A stretch of 64,000 nt of DNA from Yoonia sp. I 8.24 (GTDB taxonomy: Bacteria > Pseudomonadota > Alphaproteobacteria > Rhodobacterales > Rhodobacteraceae), in NCBI RefSeq assembly GCF_022096995.1, contig NZ_JACXGQ010000002.1:434001-498000 (forward strand). The letters are read 5' to 3'. The translations under genes and the position numbers were made by a program. Position 1 is the stretch's first letter, and every line of letters begins with the position of its first letter. This document shows, one piece after another, positions 35,704-45,753 of the stretch. The notes under the pieces were generated by a model. It was given only the letters and a program-made list of their open reading frames with translations, ran no database searches and was not told the DNA's origin.

Positions 35704-37545
35704 ATGCGGCTTGAGGATTATCTACAATATGGGCTGGGTCAGCTTAATCTCGTGCACACGGATGTCCGCAGCATTGGCTGGGTTCAGATCATCCATTGCG
35801 ATGAGGTGATCGATCCTATCGTGTCTGATCGGATCGCACGTTTCTATGATCAAATCCATGAGGCGGATCAGGAAAAAGGCGTCAGATATGCGCAGATGCT
35901 GGAACGTCAAATTCAGCTTCTGAGCTATGATCAATATATATCAGCCATCACTGCTGCGCCCCGGCTTACGGCCAAACTGTTTGATACAGAACAAGACATG
36001 CCCTCTGAGCTCGGGCGGCTAGGCAATCCTGTTGAAGACAAGATCGCGGCCAGGATCATCGAAAAGAAGAGCGGCTATAATCCCTCCGCTGATTGGAAGA
36101 AGGCCGATAAGATCAAAGAGGCGCAGCACAAGCTCCAGATGCAGTATGATCCCATGACCTTGGACCTTGTGCGCGCCTATAATCCCAACCTGCACACGAA
36201 AGACCGTGCAGGGTATCTTGAGTATCTCAACATGCGCGATCCCAAACTGATCCATGCCCTTCTTCATGATTTATCGGTGACGCCGATGATCGATGAGCTG
36301 CGCCGCCATACCTATATTACTGGTGGATCGGGGTCGGGTAAAACGGAACTGCTCAAACAGCTCATCCATGCCGCTTTCCAGCGTGAGGGCGAGGCAACGG
36401 TGGTCATCGATCCCCATGGCGATTTGGCGCTGCAAGTGGCCCGGTGGCAGATGTTCGAGATGGATGATCGGCTGGTCTACATCGATCCGTATCTGAGCGA
36501 TGATCACATCCCGCCGTTCAACCCGCTGATTGTGCCACAGGGCACAACCATGCAGCAAAAGGAAGTCATCGCGCAGCAGCTCGTGAATGCTTTTGAGCAG
36601 CTTCTCAAAGGCTCGGGCGGGGATAGCCTGACGGTGAACATGCGCACCGTCTTGATGCCCTGTCTGCTGACGTTGATCGACCGCCCGGGCTCAACCCTGG
36701 CGGACCTGCAACGCTTCATGAATGATAACCTCAATGCTGAGCTGATTGAGCTGGGCAAAAAATCTAAACGCCGCGCCATACGGGATTTTTTCGCCTATGA
36801 TTTTGTGGGTGATCCAAGCCTCAGGCCCTCCAAAAGTGCGATCTCCAGAAAACTGCAAAGCCTGTTCAACACCTTAGCCTTTGATGAGATGGTCAACAGT
36901 CAGGTGACGCTCGATCTGGAAGGGGCGATCAATGAGGGCAAGATCATCCTCTTTAATCTCTCCAAGGGGCGGCTTGGCGATGAAGCCAGCGAAGCCTTCG
37001 GGCGGTTGGTTGTTGCGTCTATTCAAGGCTTGGCGCTGCGCCGCGCTGATACGCCGGAAGCGGAACGCGTGCCCATCAACCTCTACATCGATGAATGCCA
37101 AAACTACATCGCACCTGCCACGATGCAAATTTTGGAAGAGGCCCGCAAATACGGCGTCAGCCTAACCTTAGCGCAGCAGGTGGTTGGGCGGGGGATGTCC
37201 TCTGAAATGCAGGCCGTTGTTCTCAATAACACCAATATCAAAGTCGCGGGGCGCACGCCCGAAGACGACAAGATGGCCAAGATACTCGGCAAGACCCAGG
37301 CCGATGTGCAGAACCTGCACACTGGGCAGTTCTGGATGAAGATCGGCAACGGACATACCTTCTTGCTACAAGGCGGCCGTGAGCTTTTAGGCGACAGCAT
37401 GGCCATGTCTGATGACTATTGGCACATGACCCTCCTCGAACAACTGGCGAGCTATCGGTTCTTGGAAGAGGATGATTTTGCTGAGCCTGAAACATCCGAA
37501 GCTGAAGATGCCCAAGATGATGGGTCGCCCATGCCATGGGGTTAG
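35704..37545 (+). CDS. HerA/TraG-like P-loop ATPase (type IV secretion/DNA-transfer type)
   Basis: 613 residues from ATG 35704 (ATG 35686 and 35674 are alternatives). Walker A is TGGSGSGKTELLKQL, VVIDPHGDLALQVA is the strand seen in HerA/TraG ATPases, and Walker B is NLYIDECQNYIA, followed by LTLAQQ and an arginine-bearing NTNIKVAGRTPED segment. Such proteins pump DNA during conjugation or chromosome segregation and occur in integrative elements. The N-terminal ~190 residues are not recognised. The next gene overlaps its end and the two are a known pairing. Confidence 0.83.
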   Translation: MRLEDYLQYGLGQLNLVHTDVRSIGWVQIIHCDEVIDPIVSDRIARFYDQIHEADQEKGVRYAQMLERQIQLLSYDQYISAITAAPRLTAKLFDTEQDMPSELGRLGNPVEDKIAARIIEKKSGYNPSADWKKADKIKEAQHKLQMQYDPMTLDLVRAYNPNLHTKDRAGYLEYLNMRDPKLIHALLHDLSVTPMIDELRRHTYITGGSGSGKTELLKQLIHAAFQREGEATVVIDPHGDLALQVARWQMFEMDDRLVYIDPYLSDDHIPPFNPLIVPQGTTMQQKEVIAQQLVNAFEQLLKGSGGDSLTVNMRTVLMPCLLTLIDRPGSTLADLQRFMNDNLNAELIELGKKSKRRAIRDFFAYDFVGDPSLRPSKSAISRKLQSLFNTLAFDEMVNSQVTLDLEGAINEGKIILFNLSKGRLGDEASEAFGRLVVASIQGLALRRADTPEAERVPINLYIDECQNYIAPATMQILEEARKYGVSLTLAQQVVGRGMSSEMQAVVLNNTNIKVAGRTPEDDKMAKILGKTQADVQNLHTGQFWMKIGNGHTFLLQGGRELLGDSMAMSDDYWHMTLLEQLASYRFLEEDDFAEPETSEAEDAQDDGSPMPWG

Positions 37546-38339
37546 ACCCCCTCGGACGGCGGGACCGGTTCACCCGCACTCCGACCGGCAAGCGCCTTCA
37601 ATTGACCGAACGTGACCGAGATATCCTTCGCTGGCTGCATCGCTACCGTTACCTGCGCCAAGACCATCTCATCCGCATCCTATCGCCCAAATCACCCAAA
37701 CGCTTTATCGAGCGGCTCGGTGATCTCTTCCATGAAACGGGATTCATCAACCGTCCGCAAATCCAAGCACCTCTGTTTGATGCCCGCGCCACCCCAATGC
37801 TTTACGAGATCAGCCCTAAAGGCACGCGCTACCTCGACGAACTCGGGCAACTGCCCTCGCGCGCCGTGACTTTCTCGACCCGCCGCCGCAACTCCTTCAG
37901 CCCGCAGTTCCTGCACACGATGATGATCATCGACACGCTTCTGGATACAGAACTTGAGTCCATCGCCACGCCCCATAGAACCTTCATGCCCGTCGATGAC
38001 ATCCTCGCCCGCGCCCCTGAAACAACCCGCAACGCCCGCAACCCGCTGGCGCTGCCCATCCGCATCAATGGACAAGCGAGCAAAATCATCCCTGATGCCC
38101 TCTACGGCATCGCACACACCGAGCAAACCCCCACCGGCTACCGCTTCATCGCCCTCGAATGCGAACGCACCAGCCCGCGCCACAGAAACACCGGCACCGC
38201 CTCCAGCACCAGTAAAAAACAAATCGCCTACGCCGAACTACAGCGCACCAAAGCCTTCACATCCCTCTGGGGGATTCCAAATCTAGAGCTGAGGGTGGTC
38301 ACAAGTGAGAAAGACAGGGCACCAAAAAACGGGAGATGA
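37536..38339 (+). CDS. Replication-relaxation family protein
   Basis: 267 residues overlapping the ATPase by 10 bases. The winged-helix start LQLTERDRDILRWLHRYRYLRQDHLIRIL and the repeat of the same fold further on match the Replic_Relax family, needed for plasmid or element replication and transfer. The C-terminus after LRVVTSE is short and does not look native, so the gene may be truncated just before tRNA-Phe, as expected at an element boundary. Base composition at its end is unusually C-rich. Confidence 0.78.
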   Translation: MGLDPLGRRDRFTRTPTGKRLQLTERDRDILRWLHRYRYLRQDHLIRILSPKSPKRFIERLGDLFHETGFINRPQIQAPLFDARATPMLYEISPKGTRYLDELGQLPSRAVTFSTRRRNSFSPQFLHTMMIIDTLLDTELESIATPHRTFMPVDDILARAPETTRNARNPLALPIRINGQASKIIPDALYGIAHTEQTPTGYRFIALECERTSPRHRNTGTASSTSKKQIAYAELQRTKAFTSLWGIPNLELRVVTSEKDRAPKNGR

Positions 38340-38435
38340 TCATCAAATCAGTAAATTTACAGGGTGGTCTAAAAGGTGGGCTGAAATTGTGTGAGGCCAA
38401 TTTATCTATCAAAAACAGCGCATTATTCAATAAAA

Positions 38436-38510
38436 TGGTGCCCAGGGGCGGAATCGAACCACCGACACGAGGATTTTCAATCCACTGCTCTACCCCTGAG
38501 CTACCCGGGC
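38436..38510 (-). tRNA. tRNA-Phe (GAA)
   Basis: 75 nt including CCA. The acceptor stem GCCCGGG pairs with CCTGGGC (one G-T), the D arm is AGCTCAGGGGTAGAGC, the anticodon loop TTGAAAA has GAA, and the T loop is TTCGATT. It sits between an element-type gene pair and the housekeeping block, a usual integration target. Confidence 0.96.
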
Positions 38511-38604
38511 ACGGGATGGTGTTGCGATCTGCAACCCCTTGGGTAGCGGCGTTTTAGACGCGGGGGGAGGGGGTGTCCAGAGGGAAGTTGCGATTAATCG
38601 CGCC

Positions 38605-38790
38605 TTAGTGTGGTTTCTTTTCGTCCGCAGCCCGCAGTTCGTTTTCGAGGTCCTCATCATCCTCAGATGCGGCCGCGGGGATCGCGTAGCTGCCGCTGAA
38701 CCATTTGCCCAAATCAATATCTGCGCAGCGTTTTGAACAAAACGGGCGGAATGCGGTTGCGGTTGGCTTTTGGCAGATCGGACAGGCCAT
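38605..38790 (-). CDS. yacG: DNA gyrase inhibitor YacG (zinc-binding)
   Basis: 61 residues from ATG 38790, overlapping the RNase stop as TGATG. The CPICQKP and [22 protein letters not shown] segments hold the four zinc-binding cysteines of YacG, followed by an acidic tail. In E. coli the protein binds GyrB and blocks DNA binding. It is the last gene of the maf-rng-yacG operon. Confidence 0.93.
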   Translation of the reverse strand: MACPICQKPTATAFRPFCSKRCADIDLGKWFSGSYAIPAAASEDDEDLENELRAADEKKPH

Positions 38791-39824
38791 CACAGATCCG
38801 CAAAAAGTTGTTTGGGAAACGGGGGGCGTTCGCGTTTGCGCTGGAGTTCAAACAGGCCCATGGGGCTCCAACCGACAAGGGATGTCTCAATCGGATCATT
38901 CCGGAAGGCGGCGCGCAGCGTTTGGTCAAGCTGTTTGCGGTGGGCTTTGGACATGGACACAAAATCCACCGTGATTTGGCCGGCAAGGCCGCGCAAGCGC
39001 AGGGCGCGGGGCAGGGCGCGTGCTGCTGCCAGATTGGACTTGAGCGCGGCGGCGGGCGATGTGTCGTTGCCCGTGTTCACATCGACGGCCACCAGCGCAC
39101 GCGTGGGTTCGACGTACATTGTGCCCTCGCCCAAACGCACCAGCGGGCCGTCGAGCATCGCCAGTTGATCGAGCACGCCGTGCGTATCAAAACTGCCTGC
39201 ATCGGTAACGACCGTTGCGACGCTGGCCCATTCGCGCCAAGCGATTGTGTGTGGGCCGTCACCCTCAGTCAGCGCTTCGGGGGTGGTGCCGTTTGCATCT
39301 GCAAGTACCGCATCGGCAAGTGACAGCATCGCCACGATATCTTCGGCGATTTCTTCACCATCGGCCCCTTCGCACGATGACCGTAGGATCAGCCCGTGTT
39401 CGCTGTCAAAGACGCTATGGGCGATGGCCATCAGGTTATCGCGCGTGTCTTCATCGGTGATTTGGCGTGAGATGTTCAAACCCGGTTTGCCGGGGGTCAC
39501 AATCGCGTAGCGGCTTTTGAACAGCACGCGGTCGGTAACGGGGACGGCTTTGCCGTCTTCGGTATGGCCAGTGACTTGCACGAGTAACGGCTGGCCGGGG
39601 CGTAGCCCTTTGCCTGCACGTAAAAATGCGGTTTCACCTTCGGGCAGGCGCAGCATCATGCCGCCTTGGCCTTTGATTGGGCGGTCGCAAATACCGCGAT
39701 AGATGGCCCCTTGGCGGGGCGCGTCGGGGTGGTCAATCAGCAGATCGTCAAGCTTGCCATCAATCATATAAGCGGCAACTTCGACATCGCCGATATGATC
39801 TAGAATAATTGCGCGGCCCTTCAT
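38790..39824 (-). CDS. rng: Ribonuclease E/G family endoribonuclease
   Basis: 344 residues, shorter than E. coli RNase G (about 489). The N-terminal S1-like part ([23 protein letters not shown]) is recognisable, and the metal site motif VDVNTGND is kept; the second motif reads [14 protein letters not shown] where IDFIDM is common. No zinc-link CPxCxG tail is present. This compact form is usual for the maf-linked copy in Rhodobacteraceae. It likely trims rRNA or mRNA 5' ends. It overlaps maf by 4 bases. Confidence 0.9.
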   Translation of the reverse strand: MKGRAIILDHIGDVEVAAYMIDGKLDDLLIDHPDAPRQGAIYRGICDRPIKGQGGMMLRLPEGETAFLRAGKGLRPGQPLLVQVTGHTEDGKAVPVTDRVLFKSRYAIVTPGKPGLNISRQITDEDTRDNLMAIAHSVFDSEHGLILRSSCEGADGEEIAEDIVAMLSLADAVLADANGTTPEALTEGDGPHTIAWREWASVATVVTDAGSFDTHGVLDQLAMLDGPLVRLGEGTMYVEPTRALVAVDVNTGNDTSPAAALKSNLAAARALPRALRLRGLAGQITVDFVSMSKAHRKQLDQTLRAAFRNDPIETSLVGWSPMGLFELQRKRERPPFPKQLFADL

Positions 39825-40405
39825 GTATCACCTTTGTACAGTGGGAAACCAGCAGCGGTCAAAAGCCCGGCGGTTTCGGTCAGTGGCAGGCCAACAATGC
39901 CGGTGTATGATCCGTTGATCCACGGGATAAACGCGCCAGCGGGGCCTTGGATGGCATAACCGCCGGCCTTGCCTTGCCAATCATCCGACGCGAGGTAAGC
40001 GTTCACTTCGGCGTCTGAGAGGCGTTTCATCGCGACGGTGGATTGCACATCTTTTTGCCAGACTTGATCGCCGCGTTTTACCGCAACCGAAGTAATGACC
40101 TTGTGACGACGACCTGAAAGGGCATATAGGAATGCGGCCGCTTCGCCTGCGTCGGCAGGTTTGCCCATGATCCGACGGCCAAGCGCTACGGTGGTATCAG
40201 CGCATAGCACAATCTCATTCGTGCCAATCGGCACAGCAGCCGCTTTTTCAGCGGCGATACGGTTGACGTAGTCACGCGGCACTTCAGCTTTGCGCGGATC
40301 TTCATCAATATCGGGGGCGCGGATGTCGCTTGGTGTGATACCAAGCTGCGCCAATAGCTCAAGCCGCCGGGGCGAGCCTGAGCCAAGCACGAGCGACAGC
40401 GTCAT
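39821..40405 (-). CDS. maf: Maf-family nucleoside triphosphate pyrophosphatase
   Basis: 194 residues from ATG 40405. [19 protein letters not shown] is the substrate-binding P-loop-like start, [10 protein letters not shown] and [15 protein letters not shown] carry the acidic catalytic residues, and [13 protein letters not shown] and [13 protein letters not shown] follow the family. It removes pyrophosphate from non-canonical or modified nucleotides. It is co-transcribed with rng and yacG downstream of infA. Confidence 0.94.
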   Translation of the reverse strand: MTLSLVLGSGSPRRLELLAQLGITPSDIRAPDIDEDPRKAEVPRDYVNRIAAEKAAAVPIGTNEIVLCADTTVALGRRIMGKPADAGEAAAFLYALSGRRHKVITSVAVKRGDQVWQKDVQSTVAMKRLSDAEVNAYLASDDWQGKAGGYAIQGPAGAFIPWINGSYTGIVGLPLTETAGLLTAAGFPLYKGDT

Positions 40406-40477
40406 AAGGACACCGTTTTGCAACTTGGATATGTCAAAACATCCACCGGATTACCGCCGCAAGACATGCGTATCAGC

Positions 40478-40696
40478 TTATTTAAAGCGATAGTTGATGC
40501 GACCTTTGGTCAAATCATAAGGGGTCATTTCGACCTGTACCTTATCGCCTGCCAAAACGCGGATGCGGTTTTTGCGCATCTTTCCTGCCGTATGCGCGAT
40601 GATCTCATGGCCGTTTTCCAGCTCGACCCGAAACGTCGCGTTTGGCAGAAGTTCTATTACGACACCTGGGAATTCGAGCAGTTCTTCCTTGGCCAT
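40478..40696 (-). CDS. infA: Translation initiation factor IF-1
   Basis: 72 residues, the exact family length, forming one S1/OB-fold: [70 protein letters not shown]. It binds the ribosomal A site during initiation. It is preceded by a terminator for the upstream operon and about 120 bases of free DNA that must hold its promoter. It may continue into maf. Confidence 0.98.
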   Translation of the reverse strand: MAKEELLEFPGVVIELLPNATFRVELENGHEIIAHTAGKMRKNRIRVLAGDKVQVEMTPYDLTKGRINYRFK

Positions 40697-40819
40697 GTGA
40701 TCTCCTGTATTTCACTTCCGCCCAAAGTCTGGCGGACGGCGTCTAAATGCGCCCGAACCCACAAGTTTTCAAGGCCTAATCGGCAAGAGGCAGAGGATAT
40801 GACGGTTTTGCAACGCAAA

Positions 40820-40848
40820 AGCGCTGAAATTCAGTCGGTTTCAGCGCT
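40820..40848 (-). terminator. Rho-independent terminator of the hisD operon
   Basis: On the minus strand AGCGCTGAAA and TTTCAGCGCT form a perfect 10-bp stem with a 9-base loop, followed by TTTGCG. It overlaps the last codons and the stop of the LMW phosphatase gene and separates that operon from infA. Confidence 0.8.
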
Positions 40849-41313
40849 AGCGCCGGGGCCCCACCGCACGATCAACCGCTCTTTGATTTGATCGCGGGTC
40901 TGTCGGTACATGTTGAGCCGTGCTTCGCGGTCATCACCTAGCCCCGTGGGATCAAGAATGGGCCAATACTCCACCTCTAGATGGTAGAATTGGGTCAGAT
41001 CGAGTGCGCGGCGCTGACTGGCCGGCGACAGTGCCAGCACCAGATCGAACGACGAAAGATCATCGCCCCATTCTTCCATTTCATCAAATGTGCGCGCGCG
41101 GTGACGGGACAGCTCTACGCCAATTTCGGCGCAGACGGTAATCGCAAAGCCGTCTATTTCCAGGTCATTCTTGACGCCAACGGATTGGATATAGCAATCG
41201 GTGCCATAAAGGCTTTTCATGATGCCTTCGGCCATAGGGGAACGCACAGAATTATAGTCGCAACAAAACAGCACTGACTGCGGCAGGGGTTCGAAAGTGG
41301 CGACCTCCCCCAA
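40831..41313 (-). CDS. Low-molecular-weight protein-tyrosine-phosphatase-like protein
   Basis: 160 residues if TTG 41313 is used; no ATG lies near the expected N-terminus, so a TTG or GTG start is probable. The signature loop is FCCDYNSVRSPMAEG, with Cys18 and Arg24 in a C-X5-R arrangement, and the DPTGLGDD segment supplies the general-acid Asp. It could act on phosphotyrosine or, as ArsC-like relatives do, arsenate. It lies one base after the UPF0262 stop; its end overlaps the terminator. Confidence 0.88.
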   Translation of the reverse strand: MGEVATFEPLPQSVLFCCDYNSVRSPMAEGIMKSLYGTDCYIQSVGVKNDLEIDGFAITVCAEIGVELSRHRARTFDEMEEWGDDLSSFDLVLALSPASQRRALDLTQFYHLEVEYWPILDPTGLGDDREARLNMYRQTRDQIKERLIVRWGPGASAETD

Positions 41314-41314
41314 A

Positions 41315-41794
41315 TCAGCCCCCGAAATGCAATACGCAGATCAATGTAAACAGGCGGCGCGCCGTGTCGGTGTCGACATCGGCTTTGCCCTTAAGCCGTT
41401 CTTGCAAGATACGTGCGCCTTCATTGTGGATACCGCGCCGTGCCATGTCGATGGTTTCAATTTGGCTAGGTGGCATGGTTTTTACCGCGTCGAAATAGCT
41501 TTCGCATATCTGGAAATAGTCTTTTACAACTTGCCGAAACGGCCCCAGCGACAGGTGAAATTCGCCTGCGGGATCTTCGGCTTCGGTTTTGATATCAAAA
41601 ACAAGGCGCCGCTCTTTGATGGACAGACCCAAACGGTAGGGCCCAGCGGGCGCTGCGCGGTCATTGCGGTCAGGCAACGCAAAGCTGTTGTCTTCCAGCA
41701 AATCAAAAAGCGCTACTTTGCGTTCTTGTTCGATTTCAGGCGTCGGGGCAGGCAGCCCAGAATCATCAATCGTGATATGGCTCAGCTTGTTCAT
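41315..41794 (-). CDS. UPF0262 family protein
   Basis: 159 residues, typical for UPF0262, an alphaproteobacterial family without known function. Conserved parts are ERKVALFDLLEDNSFALP, GPYRLGLSIKERRLVFDI, LSLGPFRQVVKDYFQICESYFDAVK and MARRGIHNEGARILQERL. It overlaps hisD by 4 bases and is cotranscribed with it. Confidence 0.92.
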   Translation of the reverse strand: MNKLSHITIDDSGLPAPTPEIEQERKVALFDLLEDNSFALPDRNDRAAPAGPYRLGLSIKERRLVFDIKTEAEDPAGEFHLSLGPFRQVVKDYFQICESYFDAVKTMPPSQIETIDMARRGIHNEGARILQERLKGKADVDTDTARRLFTLICVLHFGG

Positions 41795-43101
41795 GTGTCA
41801 CCTGTGTTCAAACGGTCCAAGCGCGCGCGTACGGACAACCCATGCGCCTCTAAGCTTTCGGATTGCGCAAGCCGTTCGGCAGCAGGACCAATCGCGGCAA
41901 GCGCCTTTGGCGTCATTTTAGACAGGGTTGTGCGCTTAATGAAATCCATAACAGATAACCCGCTTGAGAACCGCGCAGACCGGGCAGTCGGCAGCACGTG
42001 GTTTGGCCCCCCAATGTAGTCACCGATTGCTTCGGGTGTCCAACCCCCAATAAAAATCGCACCGGCGTGGATCACTTGCCCCGCTAATTCTTCAGCGTTT
42101 GCAGTGCAAATCTCAAGGTGCTCGGGCGCAATCCGATCAGAAAGCGCGACGGCCTCATCCATATTGGCCACGGTAATCAACGCGCCAAAGTCACGCCAAC
42201 TTGCCCCGGCAATTGCACGGCGTTCTAACGTTTCAAGGCGCTTTTCGACAGCGGCAACAACGGCTTGCCCAAAATCGGTATCATCGGTGATCAGCAGCGA
42301 TTGCGCGCTTTCGTCGTGTTCGGCTTGGGACAAAAGATCAAGCGCGATCCAATCAGGATCATTGTCTTTGTCGGCAATTACCAAAATCTCAGAAGGCCCC
42401 GCGATCATGTCGATGCCGACCTTACCAAACACCCTACGCTTGGCCGCAGCGACAAAGGCATTGCCCGGCCCGGTGATCTTATCGACAGGCGCGATTGTAT
42501 CGGTGCCGTAAGCCAGTGCCGCGACGGCCTGCGCACCGCCGATACGGTAAATCTCGTCCACGCCAGCGATCTTTGCGGCCATCAGCACCAGCGGGTTTGT
42601 GACCCCATCGGGCGTTGGCACGACGATGGCCAAACGGCCCACGCCAGCGACCTTTGCAGGGATTGCATTCATCAAAACCGAAGATGGATATGAGGCCAAG
42701 CCGCCCGGCACATAAAGACCCGCCGCCGAAACTGGTGTCCAGCGCCAGCCAAGCGTTGCACCCGCGTCATCGGTCCACATATCATCTGCGGGCATCTGGC
42801 GGGCGTGATAGGCGCGGATGCGGGTTGCGGCCAATTCGAGGGCTGCACGATCTGCTTCGCTGACTTTTGCGCATTCGGCCTCAATTTCAGCAGGTGAAAA
42901 GCGCATGGTTTCAGGTGTCAGATCTAGGCGATCAAATTTACTGGTCAGTGCGATCAACGCAGCATCGCCGCGCGCACGCACATCCGCAATAATGCCCGCC
43001 ACAATATGATCGACATCTGGGCTATCTTCGCGCTTTGCGCCCAAAAGGGCGGTAAAACGGCTTTCGAAATCGGCGTCAGATGTGTTCAGAAACTGTGGCA
43101 T
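41791..43101 (-). CDS. hisD: Histidinol dehydrogenase
   Basis: 436 residues, full length. It converts L-histidinol to histidine in two NAD+ steps. Recognisable blocks are VSAAGLYVPGGLASYPSSVLMNAIPAKVAGV, GPGNAFVAAAKRRVFG, DMIAGPSEILVIAD, the zinc-ligand region LSQAEHDESAQSLLIT, and APEHLEICT. It is the first gene of the hisD-UPF0262-phosphatase unit and is not linked to other his genes, as is usual in this group. Confidence 0.97.
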   Translation of the reverse strand: MPQFLNTSDADFESRFTALLGAKREDSPDVDHIVAGIIADVRARGDAALIALTSKFDRLDLTPETMRFSPAEIEAECAKVSEADRAALELAATRIRAYHARQMPADDMWTDDAGATLGWRWTPVSAAGLYVPGGLASYPSSVLMNAIPAKVAGVGRLAIVVPTPDGVTNPLVLMAAKIAGVDEIYRIGGAQAVAALAYGTDTIAPVDKITGPGNAFVAAAKRRVFGKVGIDMIAGPSEILVIADKDNDPDWIALDLLSQAEHDESAQSLLITDDTDFGQAVVAAVEKRLETLERRAIAGASWRDFGALITVANMDEAVALSDRIAPEHLEICTANAEELAGQVIHAGAIFIGGWTPEAIGDYIGGPNHVLPTARSARFSSGLSVMDFIKRTTLSKMTPKALAAIGPAAERLAQSESLEAHGLSVRARLDRLNTGDT

Positions 43102-43367
43102 TGGTCACTCCTTCACCGCCGACATACAAGGCAGCGGCGCGCGCTTCAATGCGGCATTGTTATCAGGTGGGGTGCGATGGCATTGAGCATTTCGTCAATA
43201 ATTGAATCTTCTCTCGAAGGGTGCATCAGCTGTCGTTCGTTCAAATCGCAGTTGAAGTCCGCTAAGAGCTTACTTTTCGAAATTTTGCGCTGCCGCGAAT
43301 GGCTTTTGTTTTGGCAGCTTCAGCATCCGTCAGCAGCTGTTTGGATTTTGAGCAGGTTCGATGCAAG

Positions 43368-43595
43368 TTACCGAGAGCCAACTTCAATCACTCGTAAAGC
43401 AATCAAAAAGCCGGCCACAATGAACCAAACACACAAGGCAAGCATCAAGCCAAAGTAAATGACCCAGCCAATGCTTCCCAAGAATTGTACGGATAGTCCC
43501 ATCAACAAACCCGTAAGCGCAATGACGCCAAGGTACAAAAGAACTGCCTTGAGCGGTTCCTGACTGAGGAAGTGTTTGTAGCGGCGAAACATCAT
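43368..43595 (-). CDS. Small two-helix membrane protein of unknown function
   Basis: 75 residues (74 if the second ATG at 43592, better spaced from GAGG, is used). A basic start MFRRYKHFLSQEPLKA is followed by two hydrophobic helices at about 17-38 and 44-66 and an ERVGSR-like polar end (VIEVGSR). Nothing identifies its role. It stands alone between hisD and the DUF2948 gene. Confidence 0.6.
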   Translation of the reverse strand: MMFRRYKHFLSQEPLKAVLLYLGVIALTGLLMGLSVQFLGSIGWVIYFGLMLALCVWFIVAGFLIALRVIEVGSR

Positions 43596-43772
43596 TTACC
43601 TCAGTAGTTATTCCTAAAGTTTTCTGCAGATTGAATGCCCGAATGCAGACGTTGACGCAACCGCAGCACATTGGCACTTTCCCCCTCATCCGACCTTAGC
43701 GCACACCACGTCCAATGTCGGGTTCGGGCAAATGCTTGATGTTCGGACCGATATTGCCTGACGCTGCCCTAT

Positions 43773-44246
43773 TCAGGAGGGATGCGACGGTGCCTTGCCT
43801 GATGGTGCGCCGTAGGGGCGGGTGACGTCGCGTAGGATGACTTCGAGCGCTTCGACCTCAAACGCGATGGCACCGTCGCCTGCGAGGGTCAGCTCAATGC
43901 GGCCAGATCCGTCTTCGCCGGGGGTGAAGGCGATAGACAGTAATGAGAACACCATTTCAGGGTCGGATTTATCAACCCCTTGGCTTTGCACGCGTATCAC
44001 ATCTTCGAATACCAGCACGGATTGTACCCGTTCATGGCCGTGGCGCGGTGCGTTATCCGCGTCTTCCCAGCGAAAGCGGTTCAATAGCAGGGCAAAGCGG
44101 CGTGCCTTGCGATCCCACTGCATTTCAGCCGCCGGAAACACCGCATCTTGCACCAATGCGGCGATCACATTCAGATCATCTGCATCCAACGCCTTGAGGC
44201 GCAAGGGTGATTCTTTGCCATCTTCAAAGCGCGCGTCTTCAACCAT
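43773..44246 (-). CDS. DUF2948 family protein
   Basis: 157 residues with LRLKALDADDLNVIAALVQDAVFPAAEMQWDRKARRFALLLNRFRWED and a C-terminal GRIELTLAGDGAIAFEVEALEVILRDVTRPY, the pattern of DUF2948, found beside murA in many Rhodobacteraceae. It shares one base with the murA stop codon. Function is unknown. Confidence 0.92.
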   Translation of the reverse strand: MVEDARFEDGKESPLRLKALDADDLNVIAALVQDAVFPAAEMQWDRKARRFALLLNRFRWEDADNAPRHGHERVQSVLVFEDVIRVQSQGVDKSDPEMVFSLLSIAFTPGEDGSGRIELTLAGDGAIAFEVEALEVILRDVTRPYGAPSGKAPSHPS

Positions 44247-45511
44247 TATTCGGATACCCGTTCAATTTGCGCACCAACTGCGCTCAGTTTCTCTTCGATA
44301 TGCTCGTAGCCGCGATCAAGGTGATAGACGCGGCTGACCACGGTTTCGCCTTCGGCGGCAAGCCCTGCCAGAATCAATGATGCAGAGGCCCGAAGGTCCG
44401 TCGCCATGACGCGGGCCCCCTTAAGCCGGTCGACACCGTGGACGGTTGCGGTGCCGCCGTGAACCTCGATATTTGCACCCATACGGATCAGTTCGGGCGC
44501 ATGCATGAAGCGGTTTTCAAAGATCTTTTCTTCCAGTACGGAGGTGCCATCCGCGGTACACAGCATCGCCATCATCTGCGCTTGCAAATCGGTTGGGAAG
44601 CCGGGGAAGACTTCGGTGGTGACGTCAACGGCGCGCGCACGGTCGCTGCGGCGTTTAACCAACAGCCCATCCGGGGTTTCTGACACATCCACGCCAGCGG
44701 CATCCAGTTTCTCAACAAAGGCTTCGATCAGGTCAAGCCGACCACCAAGGCATTCGACCTCACCACCTGCGAACACAGGGGCGAGCATATAGGTGCCCAG
44801 TTCAATCCGGTCAGTGACCACCGGGTGGGTGGCAGCGCCCAAACGGTCAACGCCATCAATGGTGATCGTGCTGGTGCCTTCGCCATCAATCTGCGCGCCC
44901 ATGCTGCGCAAACAGCGGGCGAGATCGACAATTTCAGGCTCGCGCGCGGCGTTTTCAATCACGGTCGTGCCCTTGGCCAATGTTGCGGCCATCAGGATGT
45001 TTTCCGTCGCACCCACAGAGGCAAAACGCAGCGGCACGCGCGCGCCTTTCAGCCCGCCTTTGGCAACGGCATGTAGATAGCCATCTTTAAGCTCAATCTG
45101 CGCGCCCATCGCCTCGAGGCCCGAGACGTGAAGATCCATCGGGCGTGCGCCAATCGCGCAACCACCGGGCAGGGACACAACCGCCTGATGATGACGGGCC
45201 AGAAGGGGACCAAGAACAAGATTAGAGGCACGCATTTTGCGGACAATTTCATAGTCGGCAGTGGTCGATGTCATGTCGTGTGACGACAGCACCTGCACCT
45301 TGCCATTTTGCATAGAGGTGACTTCGACACCCAAAGACTGCAAAAGCTGCGTCATTGTCTTGATGTCAGACAGGCGCGGCGCATTGGTCAGCGTTAACGG
45401 TTCCTCAGAAAGCAAGGTGGCTGGCATCAATGCAAGCGCTGCGTTCTTCGCCCCCGCGATCTGGATTTTTCCGTTTAGCGGTGTGCCGCCTTTGACAACA
45501 ATCGAATCCAT
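44246..45511 (-). CDS. murA: UDP-N-acetylglucosamine 1-carboxyvinyltransferase
   Basis: 421 residues, complete. It transfers enolpyruvate from PEP to UDP-GlcNAc, the first committed step of peptidoglycan synthesis in the cytoplasm. Lys22 and Asn23 lie in GAKNAAL, and Cys118 in [14 protein letters not shown] is the residue fosfomycin alkylates, so a sensitive enzyme is expected. [10 protein letters not shown] and the [16 protein letters not shown] motif are also intact. DUF2948 follows immediately. Confidence 0.97.
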   Translation of the reverse strand: MDSIVVKGGTPLNGKIQIAGAKNAALALMPATLLSEEPLTLTNAPRLSDIKTMTQLLQSLGVEVTSMQNGKVQVLSSHDMTSTTADYEIVRKMRASNLVLGPLLARHHQAVVSLPGGCAIGARPMDLHVSGLEAMGAQIELKDGYLHAVAKGGLKGARVPLRFASVGATENILMAATLAKGTTVIENAAREPEIVDLARCLRSMGAQIDGEGTSTITIDGVDRLGAATHPVVTDRIELGTYMLAPVFAGGEVECLGGRLDLIEAFVEKLDAAGVDVSETPDGLLVKRRSDRARAVDVTTEVFPGFPTDLQAQMMAMLCTADGTSVLEEKIFENRFMHAPELIRMGANIEVHGGTATVHGVDRLKGARVMATDLRASASLILAGLAAEGETVVSRVYHLDRGYEHIEEKLSAVGAQIERVSE

Positions 45512-45517
45512 GCCTGT

Positions 45518-45667
45518 CTACTCTTTCTCTTTTTTATCATCACCCGCCGTGCGGGCGCGGGCCTGCGCCTTGCGCTTGGCCATATTTGCCTTGAGCGCCG
45601 CCTTTAACCGATCATCTCGGGATGTGGCGGTCTTGCCCTTACTACTCTGCTGTTGTTTGTCGCTCAT
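45518..45667 (-). CDS. Small basic protein upstream of murA
   Basis: 49 residues from an ATG at 45667: MSDKQQQSSKGKT, then DDRLKAALKANMAKRKAQARAR and an acidic-basic tail. Highly charged, one long helix. Short proteins of this kind occur just before murA in related genomes. It ends 6 bases before murA. Role unknown; the longer frame to 45727 seems less natural. Confidence 0.65.
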   Translation of the reverse strand: MSDKQQQSSKGKTATSRDDRLKAALKANMAKRKAQARARTAGDDKKEKE

Positions 45668-45753
45668 GACAGCCCTGTTAGCAATAAGCGCAAAAAGGGT
45701 CCAGTCAGGGCTTGCACCAGCGCGCATTTGGGTCTAATTCCCCGCTCACGGAA

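Noticed and set aside
38340-38435. Possible continuation of the replication-relaxation gene
   Set aside because: The stretch before tRNA-Phe is short and AT-rich, and I could not find a frame restoring a familiar C-terminus, so truncation is noted only as a possibility.
43006-43458. 150-codon plus-strand frame between hisD and the small membrane protein
   Set aside because: It overlaps both genes on the other strand and its translation has no coherent hydrophobic or charge pattern.
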